A program made the translations under genes and the position numbers. The notes under the pieces are model-generated. The model was not told the DNA's origin, did not search any database, and saw only the letters and a list, made by a program, of their open reading frames with translations. This document shows positions 33,645 through 42,123 of a DNA stretch of 64,000 nt, in pieces. The DNA is from Aquimarina pacifica. GTDB taxonomy: Bacteria; Bacteroidota; Bacteroidia; Flavobacteriales; Flavobacteriaceae. How positions within the stretch are numbered: the first letter of the stretch is position 1; each line of letters begins with the position of its first letter. Where the stretch lies: the NCBI RefSeq assembly GCF_000520955.1, contig NZ_JACC01000040.1, forward strand, positions 1-64,000, given 5' to 3'.

Positions 33645-33664
33645 TTAGGCCTACTTGGGTGTTT
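33645..33664 (+). promoter_or_regulatory. TTAGGCCTA motif, copy 2
   Basis: GTTAGGCCTACTTGGGTGTT resembles ATTAGGCCTAATTAGAGTGTT at 31426-31446. Similar T-rich bases precede both copies. Confidence 0.5.
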
Positions 33665-33770
33665 TTCTTCTCTCATTTTCAATGTAATACAATAGAGGGT
33701 TTTGGTACTTCTTCAGAAAAAATACCCTATCTAAAAACCACCAAATAAAATGAGATTTTCCATAAAACAA

Positions 33771-33800
33771 GAAACACCCAAGTTGAAGCATCTTGGGTGT
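33771..33800 (-). terminator. Terminator of rteC
   Basis: Perfect 9-bp stem ACACCCAAG/CTTGGGTGT with a 9-base loop, followed on the - strand by TTCTTGTTTT, directly after the rteC stop codon. Confidence 0.8.
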
Positions 33801-33801
33801 C

Positions 33802-34653
33802 TTATTTTACGTTATCAGTATCATCCATCCGTTTGGTCAACTGCTTTTTTAGTATATCCAAGAATTTGGTTCTCCCATTTTTACGCATCCGTATTTCCAA
33901 AAAAGCCCTGTAATAATCGCCCAAGTCCACTTTAAACGTTTTTTCAACAAAATAGGCAATATCTTTAATGTCAACAGTCCCATTATTTATGACGTCTGTA
34001 CTGTGCAAAGCGTAAATTAGTTCAATTAAGTATATTTTGTGTGCCGTCCACGTAATTTTTGGCTTTCTTTGTATCATTCTTAAATTTGCATAATTTCCAT
34101 TATTTTCCAATTTATCAATCTCTCGTTTTAGGTGCACAATCAACAGGTCGTAAGCTAAAATCGTGGCTACGGTACTATCGTGACTTGTTGCAAACTCTTC
34201 ATCAACAAAAAAGTGAAATGAGTCTGGGAATAACCTAATATCTGCTTTACCTCTTAAAAAATACTGCTCATCAAACACGGCAGCTTCCCTGCGGTAATAA
34301 TGGTAAAAGTCAAGATTGTCGTTAAAGTAAGTTTGAAGTTTTTCGATATAATTGTTCAAATACTTTACTTGCGATTTATTGCTTCCCCTGGGTCTTTTAC
34401 TTTCAATGTTAAATAATTTTACGTAATAAATAAGTTTGCTATAAATTTTTGGTTTAGTACATTTAAAGAAATGAATTTCCTCTAATTTGGTTTCAAATTC
34501 ATAATCAACTACGATACTTCTAATTGATTTAAGGGTCTGTTTTGCAATTTTAATCCCTTTTTCAGCTTTGAGTAAAATATCTTGTTCTTCTATTTCAAGA
34601 ATATCTAGTTTATTGTCTAAATTTTTTAATATATCGTCGTAATTTGTAACCAT
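33802..34653 (-). CDS. rteC: RteC-domain regulator
   Basis: 283 residues matching the RteC domain: an N-terminal helical half, FHFFVDEEFATSHDSTVATILAYDLL in the middle, and a C-terminal winged-helix part (WTAHKIYLIELIYALHSTDVINNGTVDIKDIAYFVEKTF). In CTnDOT, RteC activates excision genes. Here it likely controls the xis-replication genes. Alone among the nearby genes it is followed by its own terminator, and the upstream region carries GGTATCATTAT, also seen near the candidate oriT. Confidence 0.88.
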   Translation of the reverse strand: MVTNYDDILKNLDNKLDILEIEEQDILLKAEKGIKIAKQTLKSIRSIVVDYEFETKLEEIHFFKCTKPKIYSKLIYYVKLFNIESKRPRGSNKSQVKYLNNYIEKLQTYFNDNLDFYHYYRREAAVFDEQYFLRGKADIRLFPDSFHFFVDEEFATSHDSTVATILAYDLLIVHLKREIDKLENNGNYANLRMIQRKPKITWTAHKIYLIELIYALHSTDVINNGTVDIKDIAYFVEKTFKVDLGDYYRAFLEIRMRKNGRTKFLDILKKQLTKRMDDTDNVK

Positions 34654-34750
34654 TTATTTTCGGTATCATTATTATCATTTCGTATTGTACAATAGTGTTG
34701 CGTTTAAAATTGTTAGTAACAGTTAAATTGAGAAAGTTAAAACCAATCAA

Positions 34751-34924
34751 TTAAACAGATATAAAGTACTTTAGGAATTGCAAGAACAGTACAAAGAAGA
34801 TTAACACGATAACAACGATTAGAATACTAATCCAAATTATTTTATCTTTTTTGGTAATGCTATTTTTTACAGAGGGTACTTTATTGCTTTTTTTATTTCG
34901 TCTATTCCGTCTATTTTCCGACAT
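34751..34924 (-). CDS. Small membrane protein with NRRNRRNKK N-terminus, copy 2
   Basis: A 57-codon frame. The N-terminus is MSENRRNRRNKK, then a polar stretch and one long hydrophobic helix (about 29-55). It is a paralogue of the frame at 35013-35180, with the same 12-residue start (one substitution) and the same layout. Conservation of the pair argues that both are real. The function is unknown. They lie at the end of a metal-resistance gene run, behind a Zn/Cd-type P1B ATPase. Confidence 0.6.
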   Translation of the reverse strand: MSENRRNRRNKKSNKVPSVKNSITKKDKIIWISILIVVIVLIFFVLFLQFLKYFISV

Positions 34925-34936
34925 AGAATATCATTT

Positions 34937-35012
34937 TTACTCTTTATCAATCATTTCCAATTCAATTTTTGTAGCCACACAAAACGCTTGAATATTATAT
35001 CCTCTTAATTCA
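34937..35012 (-). other. Open stretch between small membrane genes
   Basis: A - strand frame without ATG (ISINELRGYNIQAFC.. ending ELEMIDKE) fills this gap. The string GAATTGGAAAT occurs here and again just before the other small gene (35192-35202), so the tandem duplication seems to include upstream sequence. It may be a remnant 3' end of a lost gene. Confidence 0.35.
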
Positions 35013-35180
35013 TTAATGCTTATGAATATTTCCTTTTAGTACAAAAAAATAAAGCAGAAATGCGGCTATTACCATAAGGATTATCATAAGAATACCTTTG
35101 ACCTTATCTATTTTTGTGATGTCGGTATTCGATGATTTCCGATTTTTTTTGTTTCTTCTATTTCTTCTATTTTGAGACAT
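35013..35180 (-). CDS. Small membrane protein with NRRNRRNKK N-terminus, copy 1
   Basis: A 55-codon frame starting 9 bases after the P1B ATPase stop codon. Its start, MSQNRRNRRNKK, is followed by a polar stretch and a single hydrophobic helix (about 29-48; VKGILMIILMVIAAFLLYFF), then a short basic tail ending HKH. Its paralogue lies at 34751-34924. The close spacing suggests co-transcription with the ATPase. A regulatory or accessory small protein of the pump is possible. Confidence 0.65.
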   Translation of the reverse strand: MSQNRRNRRNKKNRKSSNTDITKIDKVKGILMIILMVIAAFLLYFFVLKGNIHKH

Positions 35181-35189
35181 TCTTTTATA

Positions 35190-37151
35190 CTATTTCCAAT
35201 TCATCTTCTGTAATCGAACCGCATTCAGAATGGCTAACAAGGCCACGCCTACATCGGCAAAAACTGCTTCCCACATCGTTGCCAGACCACCTGCGCCCAA
35301 AACCAAAACCACTGCTTTTACACCAAAGGCCAACCCAATATTCTGCCAAACGATGCGTCTTGTAGAACGTCCTATTTTTATGGCTCTAGCTATTTTACTT
35401 GGTTGGTCTGTTTGGATGATTACATCTGCGGTCTCTATCGCCACATCGCTGCCCAAACCACCCATTGCAATGCCAACATCGCTCGCTGCCAAAACCGGTG
35501 CATCGTTGATGCCATCGCCTATAAAGGCTACTTTAGTATTAAATTGTTTTTTCAAATGCTCAACTTCGTTGAGCTTATCTTCTGGTAACAAACCGCCTTT
35601 TGCAGTATCAATACTCATTTCTTTTGCCACTTGTTGGGTTATGGAATCCTTATCGCCGGAAAGCATTATGATTTTGGAAATACCGGATTCTCGAATTTGT
35701 TTGATGGCTTCGTGGGCATCTGCTTTCAATTCGTCTGCAATGATGACATAGCCAGCGAATTTGTTTTCAATAGAAACCATCACAACGGATTCTACAATGT
35801 TGTCGGTTTCAGATGGAACTTCAATATTATTTGAAGTCATCAATGGTTTATTCCCAACTAAAACAATTTTGCCATTGACCGTTCCCTTTAATCCTTTTCC
35901 TGCAACTTCAGTTACTTTGGTTGCCTGAAAATCTTCGCCATCAGCTTTGTATTCCATTATGGCCTTGGCAATGGGATGTGTTGATTGTTCTTCCATCGCC
36001 ATCAGGTATTTCATCATTTCGGCTTCGCTCAATGACCCATTATTTACGACGACATTTTTAATTTTGAAAACACCTTTGGTCACAGTTCCGGTTTTGTCCA
36101 TTACAACCGTGGTTACTTTTGTCATTTCGTCCAAAAAGGATGCGCCCTTAAAGAGAATCCCATTTTTGGATGCTGCTCCCAATCCACCAAAATAACCCAA
36201 CGGAATAGAGATTACCAAAGCACACGGGCAGGAAATGACCAAGAATATCAATGCCCTGTATAACCAATCGCTAAACACGTATTCATCCACAAAAAAGTAA
36301 GGTAAAAATGTTAACCCAATCGCCAAGAACACTACAATAGGCGTATAAATTCTTGCAAATATTCTAATAAACAATTCTGTTTTCGATTTACGTGCCGTGG
36401 CATTCTGAACCATTTCGAGGATTCGTGCAATAGAACTGTCCTTAAATTCTTTGGTGGTTTCTATTTCAATTACACCGTCCAAATTTATGCTTCCCGCAAA
36501 TACTTTTTCTCCCTTTGCAATGGTATCGGGTTTACTTTCGCCCGTTAAAGCCGCTGTATTGAACGAGCCTTTTTCAGAAAGTAAAATACCATCCAAAGGG
36601 ATTTTTTCGCCCACACGAACTTGTACTTTTTCGCCAATGGCAACGGTTTCTGGATTTACAGAAACATAATTGTTGTTCCTATAGACCAAGGCTTCATTAG
36701 GTCGTACATCCAGTAATGCCTTGATGCTTCCCTTGGCTTTTTTAACCGCGGCACTTTGGAACAATTCGCCCACGGCATAAAATAGCATCACGGCAACACC
36801 TTCAGGATATTCGCCAATGGCGAATGCCCCTATTGTGGCAATTGACATCAAAAGAAATTCCGTAAAGAAATCTCCTTTTTTAATACTTTCCCAGCCTTCA
36901 ATTATAACTGGAAATCCAACAGGAATATAGGCCATAACATACCAAACAATCCTTATCCAATCGGAAAAATGCGGGAAAATCTCCAGATAATCAACGATAA
37001 TTCCAGTTATCAGCATTACAAAGCTGAATGTAGCGGGCAAATAAATTTTAAAAGTACTTGCGTTGTCATTACTGTTATGGCTACCATCATTGCCAATGCA
37101 ACAATTTTCGCTGTCATTTATATGCTGTGAATTTTGCTTTTTCTTTTTCAT
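35190..37151 (-). CDS. P1B-type heavy-metal ATPase, CPC motif (Zn/Cd type)
   Basis: 653 residues. There is no HMA domain, only a short polar N-terminus with a Cys pair (C17-C18). CPC lies at 308-310 in the transmembrane core, phosphorylated D352 in DKTGT, HP in STHPIAKA, and GDGINDAP in the hinge. The last helix has FADVGVALLAILNAVRL; the D-x-G motif with CPC points to Zn(II)/Cd(II)/Pb(II) export (P1B-2). It is the final large gene of the metal operon, 33 bases after a YceI-like gene. Confidence 0.92.
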   Translation of the reverse strand: MKKKKQNSQHINDSENCCIGNDGSHNSNDNASTFKIYLPATFSFVMLITGIIVDYLEIFPHFSDWIRIVWYVMAYIPVGFPVIIEGWESIKKGDFFTEFLLMSIATIGAFAIGEYPEGVAVMLFYAVGELFQSAAVKKAKGSIKALLDVRPNEALVYRNNNYVSVNPETVAIGEKVQVRVGEKIPLDGILLSEKGSFNTAALTGESKPDTIAKGEKVFAGSINLDGVIEIETTKEFKDSSIARILEMVQNATARKSKTELFIRIFARIYTPIVVFLAIGLTFLPYFFVDEYVFSDWLYRALIFLVISCPCALVISIPLGYFGGLGAASKNGILFKGASFLDEMTKVTTVVMDKTGTVTKGVFKIKNVVVNNGSLSEAEMMKYLMAMEEQSTHPIAKAIMEYKADGEDFQATKVTEVAGKGLKGTVNGKIVLVGNKPLMTSNNIEVPSETDNIVESVVMVSIENKFAGYVIIADELKADAHEAIKQIRESGISKIIMLSGDKDSITQQVAKEMSIDTAKGGLLPEDKLNEVEHLKKQFNTKVAFIGDGINDAPVLAASDVGIAMGGLGSDVAIETADVIIQTDQPSKIARAIKIGRSTRRIVWQNIGLAFGVKAVVLVLGAGGLATMWEAVFADVGVALLAILNAVRLQKMNWK

Positions 37152-37184
37152 TTATTTAAATTATAATTTTATTTAAATTCACAG

Positions 37185-37727
37185 TCATTCCAATCTCAAC
37201 ACCAATTGGGCAAACTGCACCTCTATGGTATCATCGATACCCTTTATTAAGGAATCCAAACCAGTATTTGAAACCAATAATTGTCCGGTTGCACTTATCA
37301 GGCAGGACATACTTACTCCTTGTTCTATATGGGTAATGGTTGCTTTAAATTGTGATTTAAAGGATTTCCCTTGATAAGTAACATCTATCAGCCAATTAAA
37401 GTTGATAGGGTCGTGCCGTTTTGATAAAAAATCTTGTGATGGAATTGTGCCAGTAAATCGTAGTATTAAAGGGTCTTCCCGCTGTTCTAAAAGGGCATTG
37501 ATTTTAGGACTATCTGTTGATAAAGTCTTAAGGTCGAGTACACCATTGACCACTTTGGAATCATAATCAAGATATAGTGCCAATTTATGGCTTTCTGCCT
37601 TGACGGGTTTATTGTCAACCAAAGTCATCATCATAATATGACCTTCTTCAGTTGTATAAACTTTTTGGGCATTTACCTTATAATAACTAACCAACAAGAT
37701 TATTAAAAAACAATGTTTAATATTCAT
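37185..37727 (-). CDS. YceI-like secreted lipid-binding domain protein
   Basis: About 180 residues from the ATG at 37727. A signal peptide (ends VNAQ) is followed by a beta-rich YceI-like domain (GHIMMMTLVDNKPVKAESHKL, FTGTIPSQDF, FNWLIDVTYQGKSFK). YceI proteins bind isoprenoid-like lipids in the periplasm, but distant Bacteroidota members have unknown roles. It sits inside the metal operon ahead of the P1B ATPase. It contains GHIMMMT, a Met-rich start that might contact metal. Confidence 0.6.
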   Translation of the reverse strand: MNIKHCFLIILLVSYYKVNAQKVYTTEEGHIMMMTLVDNKPVKAESHKLALYLDYDSKVVNGVLDLKTLSTDSPKINALLEQREDPLILRFTGTIPSQDFLSKRHDPINFNWLIDVTYQGKSFKSQFKATITHIEQGVSMSCLISATGQLLVSNTGLDSLIKGIDDTIEVQFAQLVLRLE

Positions 37728-37895
37728 AATGCCCATCTTTACTTGTATAATTTAAAAAAGCAGCTTCTACTTTTGCTTTTAATGCTATTAATCATTTTGC
37801 TTTAAAAAGCATCATAAAAGCTGCCTGCTATTAATTAAGTTTTCACTTAACTTATTTAAATAAAAAATTTCGCTCATTCCTATAACGATTTACCG

Positions 37896-38162
37896 CTACT
37901 TGTTATCTATATCCTTTTCTCTTTTACCGAAATAATAAATCAGCGCAACACTTGCACCTAATAAGCCAAACAGAGTGTTCTCAAAAATTTGATTCCCATT
38001 GATATTCAAAATTTCAATGAAATTATTTATTAAATATTGCCACCAATTAATTTCATAATTCTGTCTGCTAAACGTGAAAATTGTTATTCCAAAAGGTTGA
38101 AGGATAAAAACACCTACTGCAAACCCAATTAAAATGGTAATAAGAATGTTTTTTTTATTCAT
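37896..38162 (-). CDS. Small membrane protein of unknown function
   Basis: About 88 residues from the ATG at 38162, chosen over an earlier start at 38201 that overlaps the SpoIIAA-like gene by 14 bases. There are two hydrophobic helices (about 5-25 and 62-78) and a charged C-terminal tail (KREKDIDNK). No family recognised. It follows a SpoIIAA-like gene in the same run. Confidence 0.55.
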   Translation of the reverse strand: MNKKNILITILIGFAVGVFILQPFGITIFTFSRQNYEINWWQYLINNFIEILNINGNQIFENTLFGLLGASVALIYYFGKREKDIDNK

Positions 38163-38187
38163 CGTTTGTCTTTTACAGTTATAAACT

Positions 38188-38547
38188 TTACAGGCTTTCA
38201 ATCCAACTTTTGGCCTCTTCCTTTTGGTCTAAATTGAAATACTTAATATCGGCGTTGGTAAAAGGTTTCATAAATTGGGTTATCCAATTCTGCCATTTTT
38301 TATCTCCTACCATTGCTATTTTTTCATAGTCCGTGGCGTGGGCTGTGTCCATTTTCAGGTCTTCCCATAAACCAGGTAAATCCCAACCCGTAAAGTTGAC
38401 CATCTCAAAATACCAACGGACTTTCATTCCCTTGTCCAGTATAGCGTGGATAAGTGGATGGATTTTTTCTATATCTTCTTTTCTCAATTTTCCCGAAGCT
38501 TTTGTTGCAACAATATTTTTTTCTTTTAACTCGATTATCTGTAACAT
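38188..38547 (-). CDS. SpoIIAA-like protein, copy A
   Basis: 119 residues of the SpoIIAA-like/DUF3478 fold: a central MKVRWYFEMVNFTGWDLPGLWEDLKM and a C-terminal KIAMVGDKKWQNWITQFMKPFTNADIKYF. It is a paralogue of 41732-42079, sharing the W-Y-EM-NF-GW and KW-Q-T blocks. STAS-like domains bind partner proteins or small hydrophobic ligands. Both copies lie just downstream of a Fur-family gene. Confidence 0.8.
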   Translation of the reverse strand: MLQIIELKEKNIVATKASGKLRKEDIEKIHPLIHAILDKGMKVRWYFEMVNFTGWDLPGLWEDLKMDTAHATDYEKIAMVGDKKWQNWITQFMKPFTNADIKYFNLDQKEEAKSWIESL

Positions 38548-38570
38548 TTTATATAGTTTTTAATTAAGTA

Positions 38571-38645
38571 TTATCCTTCTAAATCATAAAACCATTCTTC
38601 CGCCCTTATGATGCCTTCTGATAATGATTTTTTTAGTTCTGTCAT
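38571..38645 (-). CDS. Possible 24-aa peptide
   Basis: ATG to TAA reads MTELKKSLSEGIIRAEEW.., ending FYDLEG. It lies between a structured region and the SpoIIAA-like gene. It may be a chance frame; it is listed because no other gene explains the interval. Confidence 0.25.
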   Translation of the reverse strand: MTELKKSLSEGIIRAEEWFYDLEG

Positions 38646-38654
38646 ATTTTGTAG

Positions 38655-38725
38655 TTAAAGAGGGTGGAAGAAACCTGAACTGGACCATTGGGCGCAAGGG
38701 TTCAAGGTTCAAGTACTCCCACCTG
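38655..38725 (-). promoter_or_regulatory. Structured segment after the first Fur gene
   Basis: Contains complementary arms GGTGG..CCACC at the ends and GGTTCAAG/AACCTGAACT-like arms inside. On the - strand it directly follows the Fur stop codon. No clear T-run, so it may be a processing site or regulatory structure instead of a terminator. Confidence 0.35.
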
Positions 38726-39160
38726 TTATTTTTTTCTGCATTTTTCACAAATTCCTTTCAATACAAGGTTCACATCGTTCACTTCATAATCGTCTGGCAA
38801 GCTTTCTTCCGATATTTTATTTGGTAAACAGATTGTTTTCCTACAATCGGTACAATGAAAGTGCATATGTAAATCTGTACCGTATTTACCTTTGGCATTT
38901 TCATCAGAAATCGCATATTTTGACACCCCGACACCATCATTAATCTGATGAATCAACCCTTTATCCTCAAAAATCTTGAGATTGCGATAAAAGGTCGTTC
39001 TGTTGGCTGTTTTATTGGTTTCGCTCTTTTGAACAAAGGCTTTTTTTAAATCGGAAAAGGACACGGCACTTTGTTTCCTTTTCAGGAACTTGTATATCTT
39101 CGACCTCATTTGAGTAGGTCGAATCCCGTGATATGATAGTATCTTTTCCGTTTTGGTCAT
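38726..39160 (-). CDS. Fur-family metalloregulator, copy A
   Basis: 144 residues. The N-terminal winged helix (about 1-85; RPTQMRSKIYKFL, NRTTFYRNLKIFEDKGLIHQI) is followed by a dimer/metal domain with HMHFHCTDCRKTICL and GICEKC (two CxxC zinc sites). Fur-family proteins repress genes when bound to Fe, Zn, Mn or Ni. Sequence alone does not tell the metal. It lies between the two P1B ATPase genes and resembles the second Fur at 42124. Confidence 0.9.
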   Translation of the reverse strand: MTKTEKILSYHGIRPTQMRSKIYKFLKRKQSAVSFSDLKKAFVQKSETNKTANRTTFYRNLKIFEDKGLIHQINDGVGVSKYAISDENAKGKYGTDLHMHFHCTDCRKTICLPNKISEESLPDDYEVNDVNLVLKGICEKCRKK

Positions 39161-39196
39161 TTTAACCTTTTCAAAAGCAACCCTTTTTTATTAAAT

Positions 39197-41722
39197 TTAT
39201 TTTTTATAAGCCAAAAGCCTTAACGCATTAAAAACCACAAGTAACGTTGAGCCTTCGTGGATGACCACTGCAATACCGATATTGGCCCAACCCATAATGG
39301 TCGATGGTATGAGCAATGCCACAATACCGAGGCTTACCCAAAGGTTTTGCTTAATAATGGTTTTTGCCTTCCTGCTCAAACCTATGGCAAAGGGCAGGGT
39401 TTCCAGTTTATCGGCCATTAGGGCAATGTCAGCTGTTTCCAATGCTACATCACTGCCCGCAGCACCCATTGCGATTCCTACGGTGCTGTTTGCCATTGCA
39501 GGGGCATCGTTCACACCGTCGCCTACCATTGCGACTTTGGATTCCTGTTCTTTTAATTTTTTAATGGCATCAACCTTTTCCTCTGGCAACAGGCTTCCCC
39601 AGGCATCGGTCAACCCAATTTCTTTAGCAACGGCATCGGCAACCTTTTGATTATCCCCGGTTAGCATTATCATCCGCTTAATACCGATTTCCTTTAATTT
39701 TTTAAGGGTTTCCTTGGCCGCTTCCCGTGGGGTATCCATCAGGGCGATGATACCTATATATTCTTTGTTCCTTCTTATGAGCATTGTGGTATTTCCACCA
39801 CCTTCAAGTTCTTTTACTTTATTCGATATTTCTTCGGGTGGTTTTGCTTCATCGAGGTCTTCGTACAAGTCAAGGTTTCCAATATAGATTTTATCCTTGC
39901 CCAAAGAAGCTTTGATACCTTTTCCAAGAACAGCTTCCAAATCGGTCGCATCGGGTATTGAAGTGCCTTCCAGACGTTCTTTTCCATCCCTTACAACGGC
40001 TTTTGCCAAAGGGTGGTCGCTCAAATTTTCAACAGCTACGGCTATTTTTATAAGTTCATTTTCTTCTATATCCCCAAGTGGAACAACTTGGGTAAGTTTA
40101 GGCTTTCCTTCGGTAAGCGTGCCTGTTTTATCAAAAGCCAAAGCGGTAATGACCCCTAAATCCTCAAGTGGTCGCCCACCTTTGATAAGTACACCGCCCC
40201 GTGCTGCCCGTGCCACACCGCTTAATACCGCGCTTGGTGTTGAAATGGCCAATGCACAGGGACTTGCTGCGACCAATACCGCCATCGCCCTATAAAAGCT
40301 GGCACTAAATGGCTCGTCGATGACCAAAAAGGCAAAGAGTAGGATACCCACCAATATCAGTACGGATGGTACAAAGTATTTTTCAAACTTGTCGGTCAAC
40401 AGTTGGGTTGGGGATTTCTGGGTCTGTGCCTCGTTGACCAATTTGACCAGTCGGGACAGCGTAGAGTCTTTGGCTTCTTTGATTACCTTTATTTCCAGCG
40501 TGTTATTACCGTTGATAGTTCCGGCGAACACGCGGTTTTCATCATTTATATCATCATCTGCGGAATAGTCCCTGCTCGTATCTTCCACGGGAATTTTGTC
40601 CACGGGTACACTTTCCCCGGTAATAGGTGCCTGGTTGACGCTGCTTTTTCCATTGACCACGACGCCATCTGCGGATATTTTACTATTGGGCTTGACCACT
40701 ATAATATCGCCAATACTCAATTCCTCAATTCCAACTTCTTCGGTCTTGCCATCTTTTTTGAGCAATGCCGTTTTTGGTGCTAAATCTGCCAGTGCCGCAA
40801 TGGACTTTCGGGCCTTTTCCATTGCATAATGTTCAAGGGCGTGCCCCAAACTAAACAGGAACAATAACAATGCACCTTCTGCCCATTCTCCCAGAATGGC
40901 GGCACCAATGGCGGCAACCAACATTAAGAAGTCAATTTCAAAACCGCCTTTGGCGACGGTCTGTACTGCTTCCTTGGCCGTAAAGAAACCACCGAAAAAG
41001 TAAGCGCCAATGTATAAAGTAAGACTGACCCAATCTGGGATGGATTCCACATAGGAAAGGCCGAAACCTATTCCGAGAAGTGCCCCACAGATAATGGAAA
41101 AAATGAGCTCCGTATTTTTACCGAAAATACCACCGTGGGCGTGCTCTTCTCCTTCCTCGTGGGTCTCGCCTTCTTTGTACTCGTGTCCCTCTGTGGAAGT
41201 TTGCTCTTTAGTCTCTTCCTTCTTTGAACGCTCCTGTTTTTTGGATGCTTTGGTGTAATCATTTTCGTTTGAAGCACTGCGTTGAACCTGAAGGTCTTCC
41301 TTTTCAATTTGTTTGCTTATTTCATCAAAATTTGTTTGTTTTTTATCAAATTCAAGTCGTACCATTCCAGAGCCTGAAACGGAAGCTTCCAAAACTCCAT
41401 TGATTGTCAAAAGGCTTTTCTCTATGGAACGAGCCTGTCTTGTGTGTCTGATTCCTTTAACTTCAATGAGCAAATGCCCGTATTTTTCTGTAATCTTGGC
41501 ACCAGTACTTTCGGCGAGGGATTGGATGCGGTCAATGGAAATGATATCTGGGTCATAATGAAAACAGAGCTGCGGCACATCATCTCCGTTTGCATCGGCA
41601 ATGTGCACTTTTTCGATGCCCTCTTTAGCTTGTAGTTTTTGAATAAGCCTTTCAACACAAGAATCTTTTTCGTTAGGAACTTGCGGAAGGATGACCGGTA
41701 TTTTTAGTTGTAGTTTTTCCAT
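39197..41722 (-). CDS. P1B-type heavy-metal ATPase, SPC motif, with acidic-His N-terminus
   Basis: 841 residues. About 1-150 form two HMA-like folds without CxxC. An Asp/Glu/His-rich linker (about 170-197; EGHEYKEGETHEEGEEHAHGG) could bind metal. The transmembrane motif is SPC (487-489) rather than CPC. D531 is in DKTGT, GDGVNDAP follows, and the last helix has HEGSTLLVVFNALRLL. SPC plus HEGST marks the P1B-4 group, which transports Co(II), Zn(II), Cd(II) or Fe(II). It lies directly after a SpoIIAA-like gene (9 bases). Confidence 0.92.
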   Translation of the reverse strand: MEKLQLKIPVILPQVPNEKDSCVERLIQKLQAKEGIEKVHIADANGDDVPQLCFHYDPDIISIDRIQSLAESTGAKITEKYGHLLIEVKGIRHTRQARSIEKSLLTINGVLEASVSGSGMVRLEFDKKQTNFDEISKQIEKEDLQVQRSASNENDYTKASKKQERSKKEETKEQTSTEGHEYKEGETHEEGEEHAHGGIFGKNTELIFSIICGALLGIGFGLSYVESIPDWVSLTLYIGAYFFGGFFTAKEAVQTVAKGGFEIDFLMLVAAIGAAILGEWAEGALLLFLFSLGHALEHYAMEKARKSIAALADLAPKTALLKKDGKTEEVGIEELSIGDIIVVKPNSKISADGVVVNGKSSVNQAPITGESVPVDKIPVEDTSRDYSADDDINDENRVFAGTINGNNTLEIKVIKEAKDSTLSRLVKLVNEAQTQKSPTQLLTDKFEKYFVPSVLILVGILLFAFLVIDEPFSASFYRAMAVLVAASPCALAISTPSAVLSGVARAARGGVLIKGGRPLEDLGVITALAFDKTGTLTEGKPKLTQVVPLGDIEENELIKIAVAVENLSDHPLAKAVVRDGKERLEGTSIPDATDLEAVLGKGIKASLGKDKIYIGNLDLYEDLDEAKPPEEISNKVKELEGGGNTTMLIRRNKEYIGIIALMDTPREAAKETLKKLKEIGIKRMIMLTGDNQKVADAVAKEIGLTDAWGSLLPEEKVDAIKKLKEQESKVAMVGDGVNDAPAMANSTVGIAMGAAGSDVALETADIALMADKLETLPFAIGLSRKAKTIIKQNLWVSLGIVALLIPSTIMGWANIGIAVVIHEGSTLLVVFNALRLLAYKK

Positions 41723-41731
41723 TTTTTATTT

Positions 41732-42079
41732 TTATTTTATCCACTCTTTGGCATCGTCTTTTTCTTCGGTCTTATAAAATTTTATATGAGCTTCTGAAAA
41801 AGGAAGCAATACCTCGGTAAATTGCTCCTGCCATTTAACGCTACCCACCAAAGCAACACGCTTTAAATGCTTTTCATTCGGAAGGTTTAATTCAATGCCC
41901 TTCCAATAGGCACTTACCGTCCAGCCTTCAAAATTTTGCATTTCAATGTACCAGAAAACTTCCTGATATGCATTTATGTGTTCTGTTAAGACCGGTATCA
42001 AGTTTTCATAATCCTTGGTATCCAGCTTGTTTTCTGCTACCATATATACCGTAGCTTCTTTTTTATAAATTGTTATCAT
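41732..42079 (-). CDS. SpoIIAA-like protein, copy B
   Basis: 115 residues, paralogous to 38188-38547: VFWYIEMQNFEGWTVSAYW in the centre and RVALVGSVKWQEQFTEVLLPFSEAHIKFY at the end. It lies between a Fur gene and the P1B-4 ATPase with only 9 bases to the latter. It is probably part of the metal operon; its function is unknown. An inverted repeat AATTAT..ATAATT occurs upstream in 42083-42106. Confidence 0.8.
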   Translation of the reverse strand: MITIYKKEATVYMVAENKLDTKDYENLIPVLTEHINAYQEVFWYIEMQNFEGWTVSAYWKGIELNLPNEKHLKRVALVGSVKWQEQFTEVLLPFSEAHIKFYKTEEKDDAKEWIK

Positions 42080-42123
42080 TGCTAATTATTTATAAATGAT
42101 AATTGAATTTAAAAACCAAAGGT

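Larger units (their letters stand above)
33526..33801. other. Intergenic region with two repeated regulatory motifs
   Basis: 276 bases between the xis-like start and the rteC stop. It holds the 13-mer at 33591-33603, TTAGGCCTA near 33645-33653, and a terminator. The string CAAATAAAATGAGA at 33741-33754 also occurs at the start of the gene at 31467. The short + frame beginning at 33750 runs into the terminator stem and is probably not a gene. Confidence 0.55.

Noticed and set aside
33750..33935. Open frame of 61 codons on the + strand
   Set aside because: It passes through the rteC terminator stem and the 3' end of rteC. Only its start resembles the gene at 31467.
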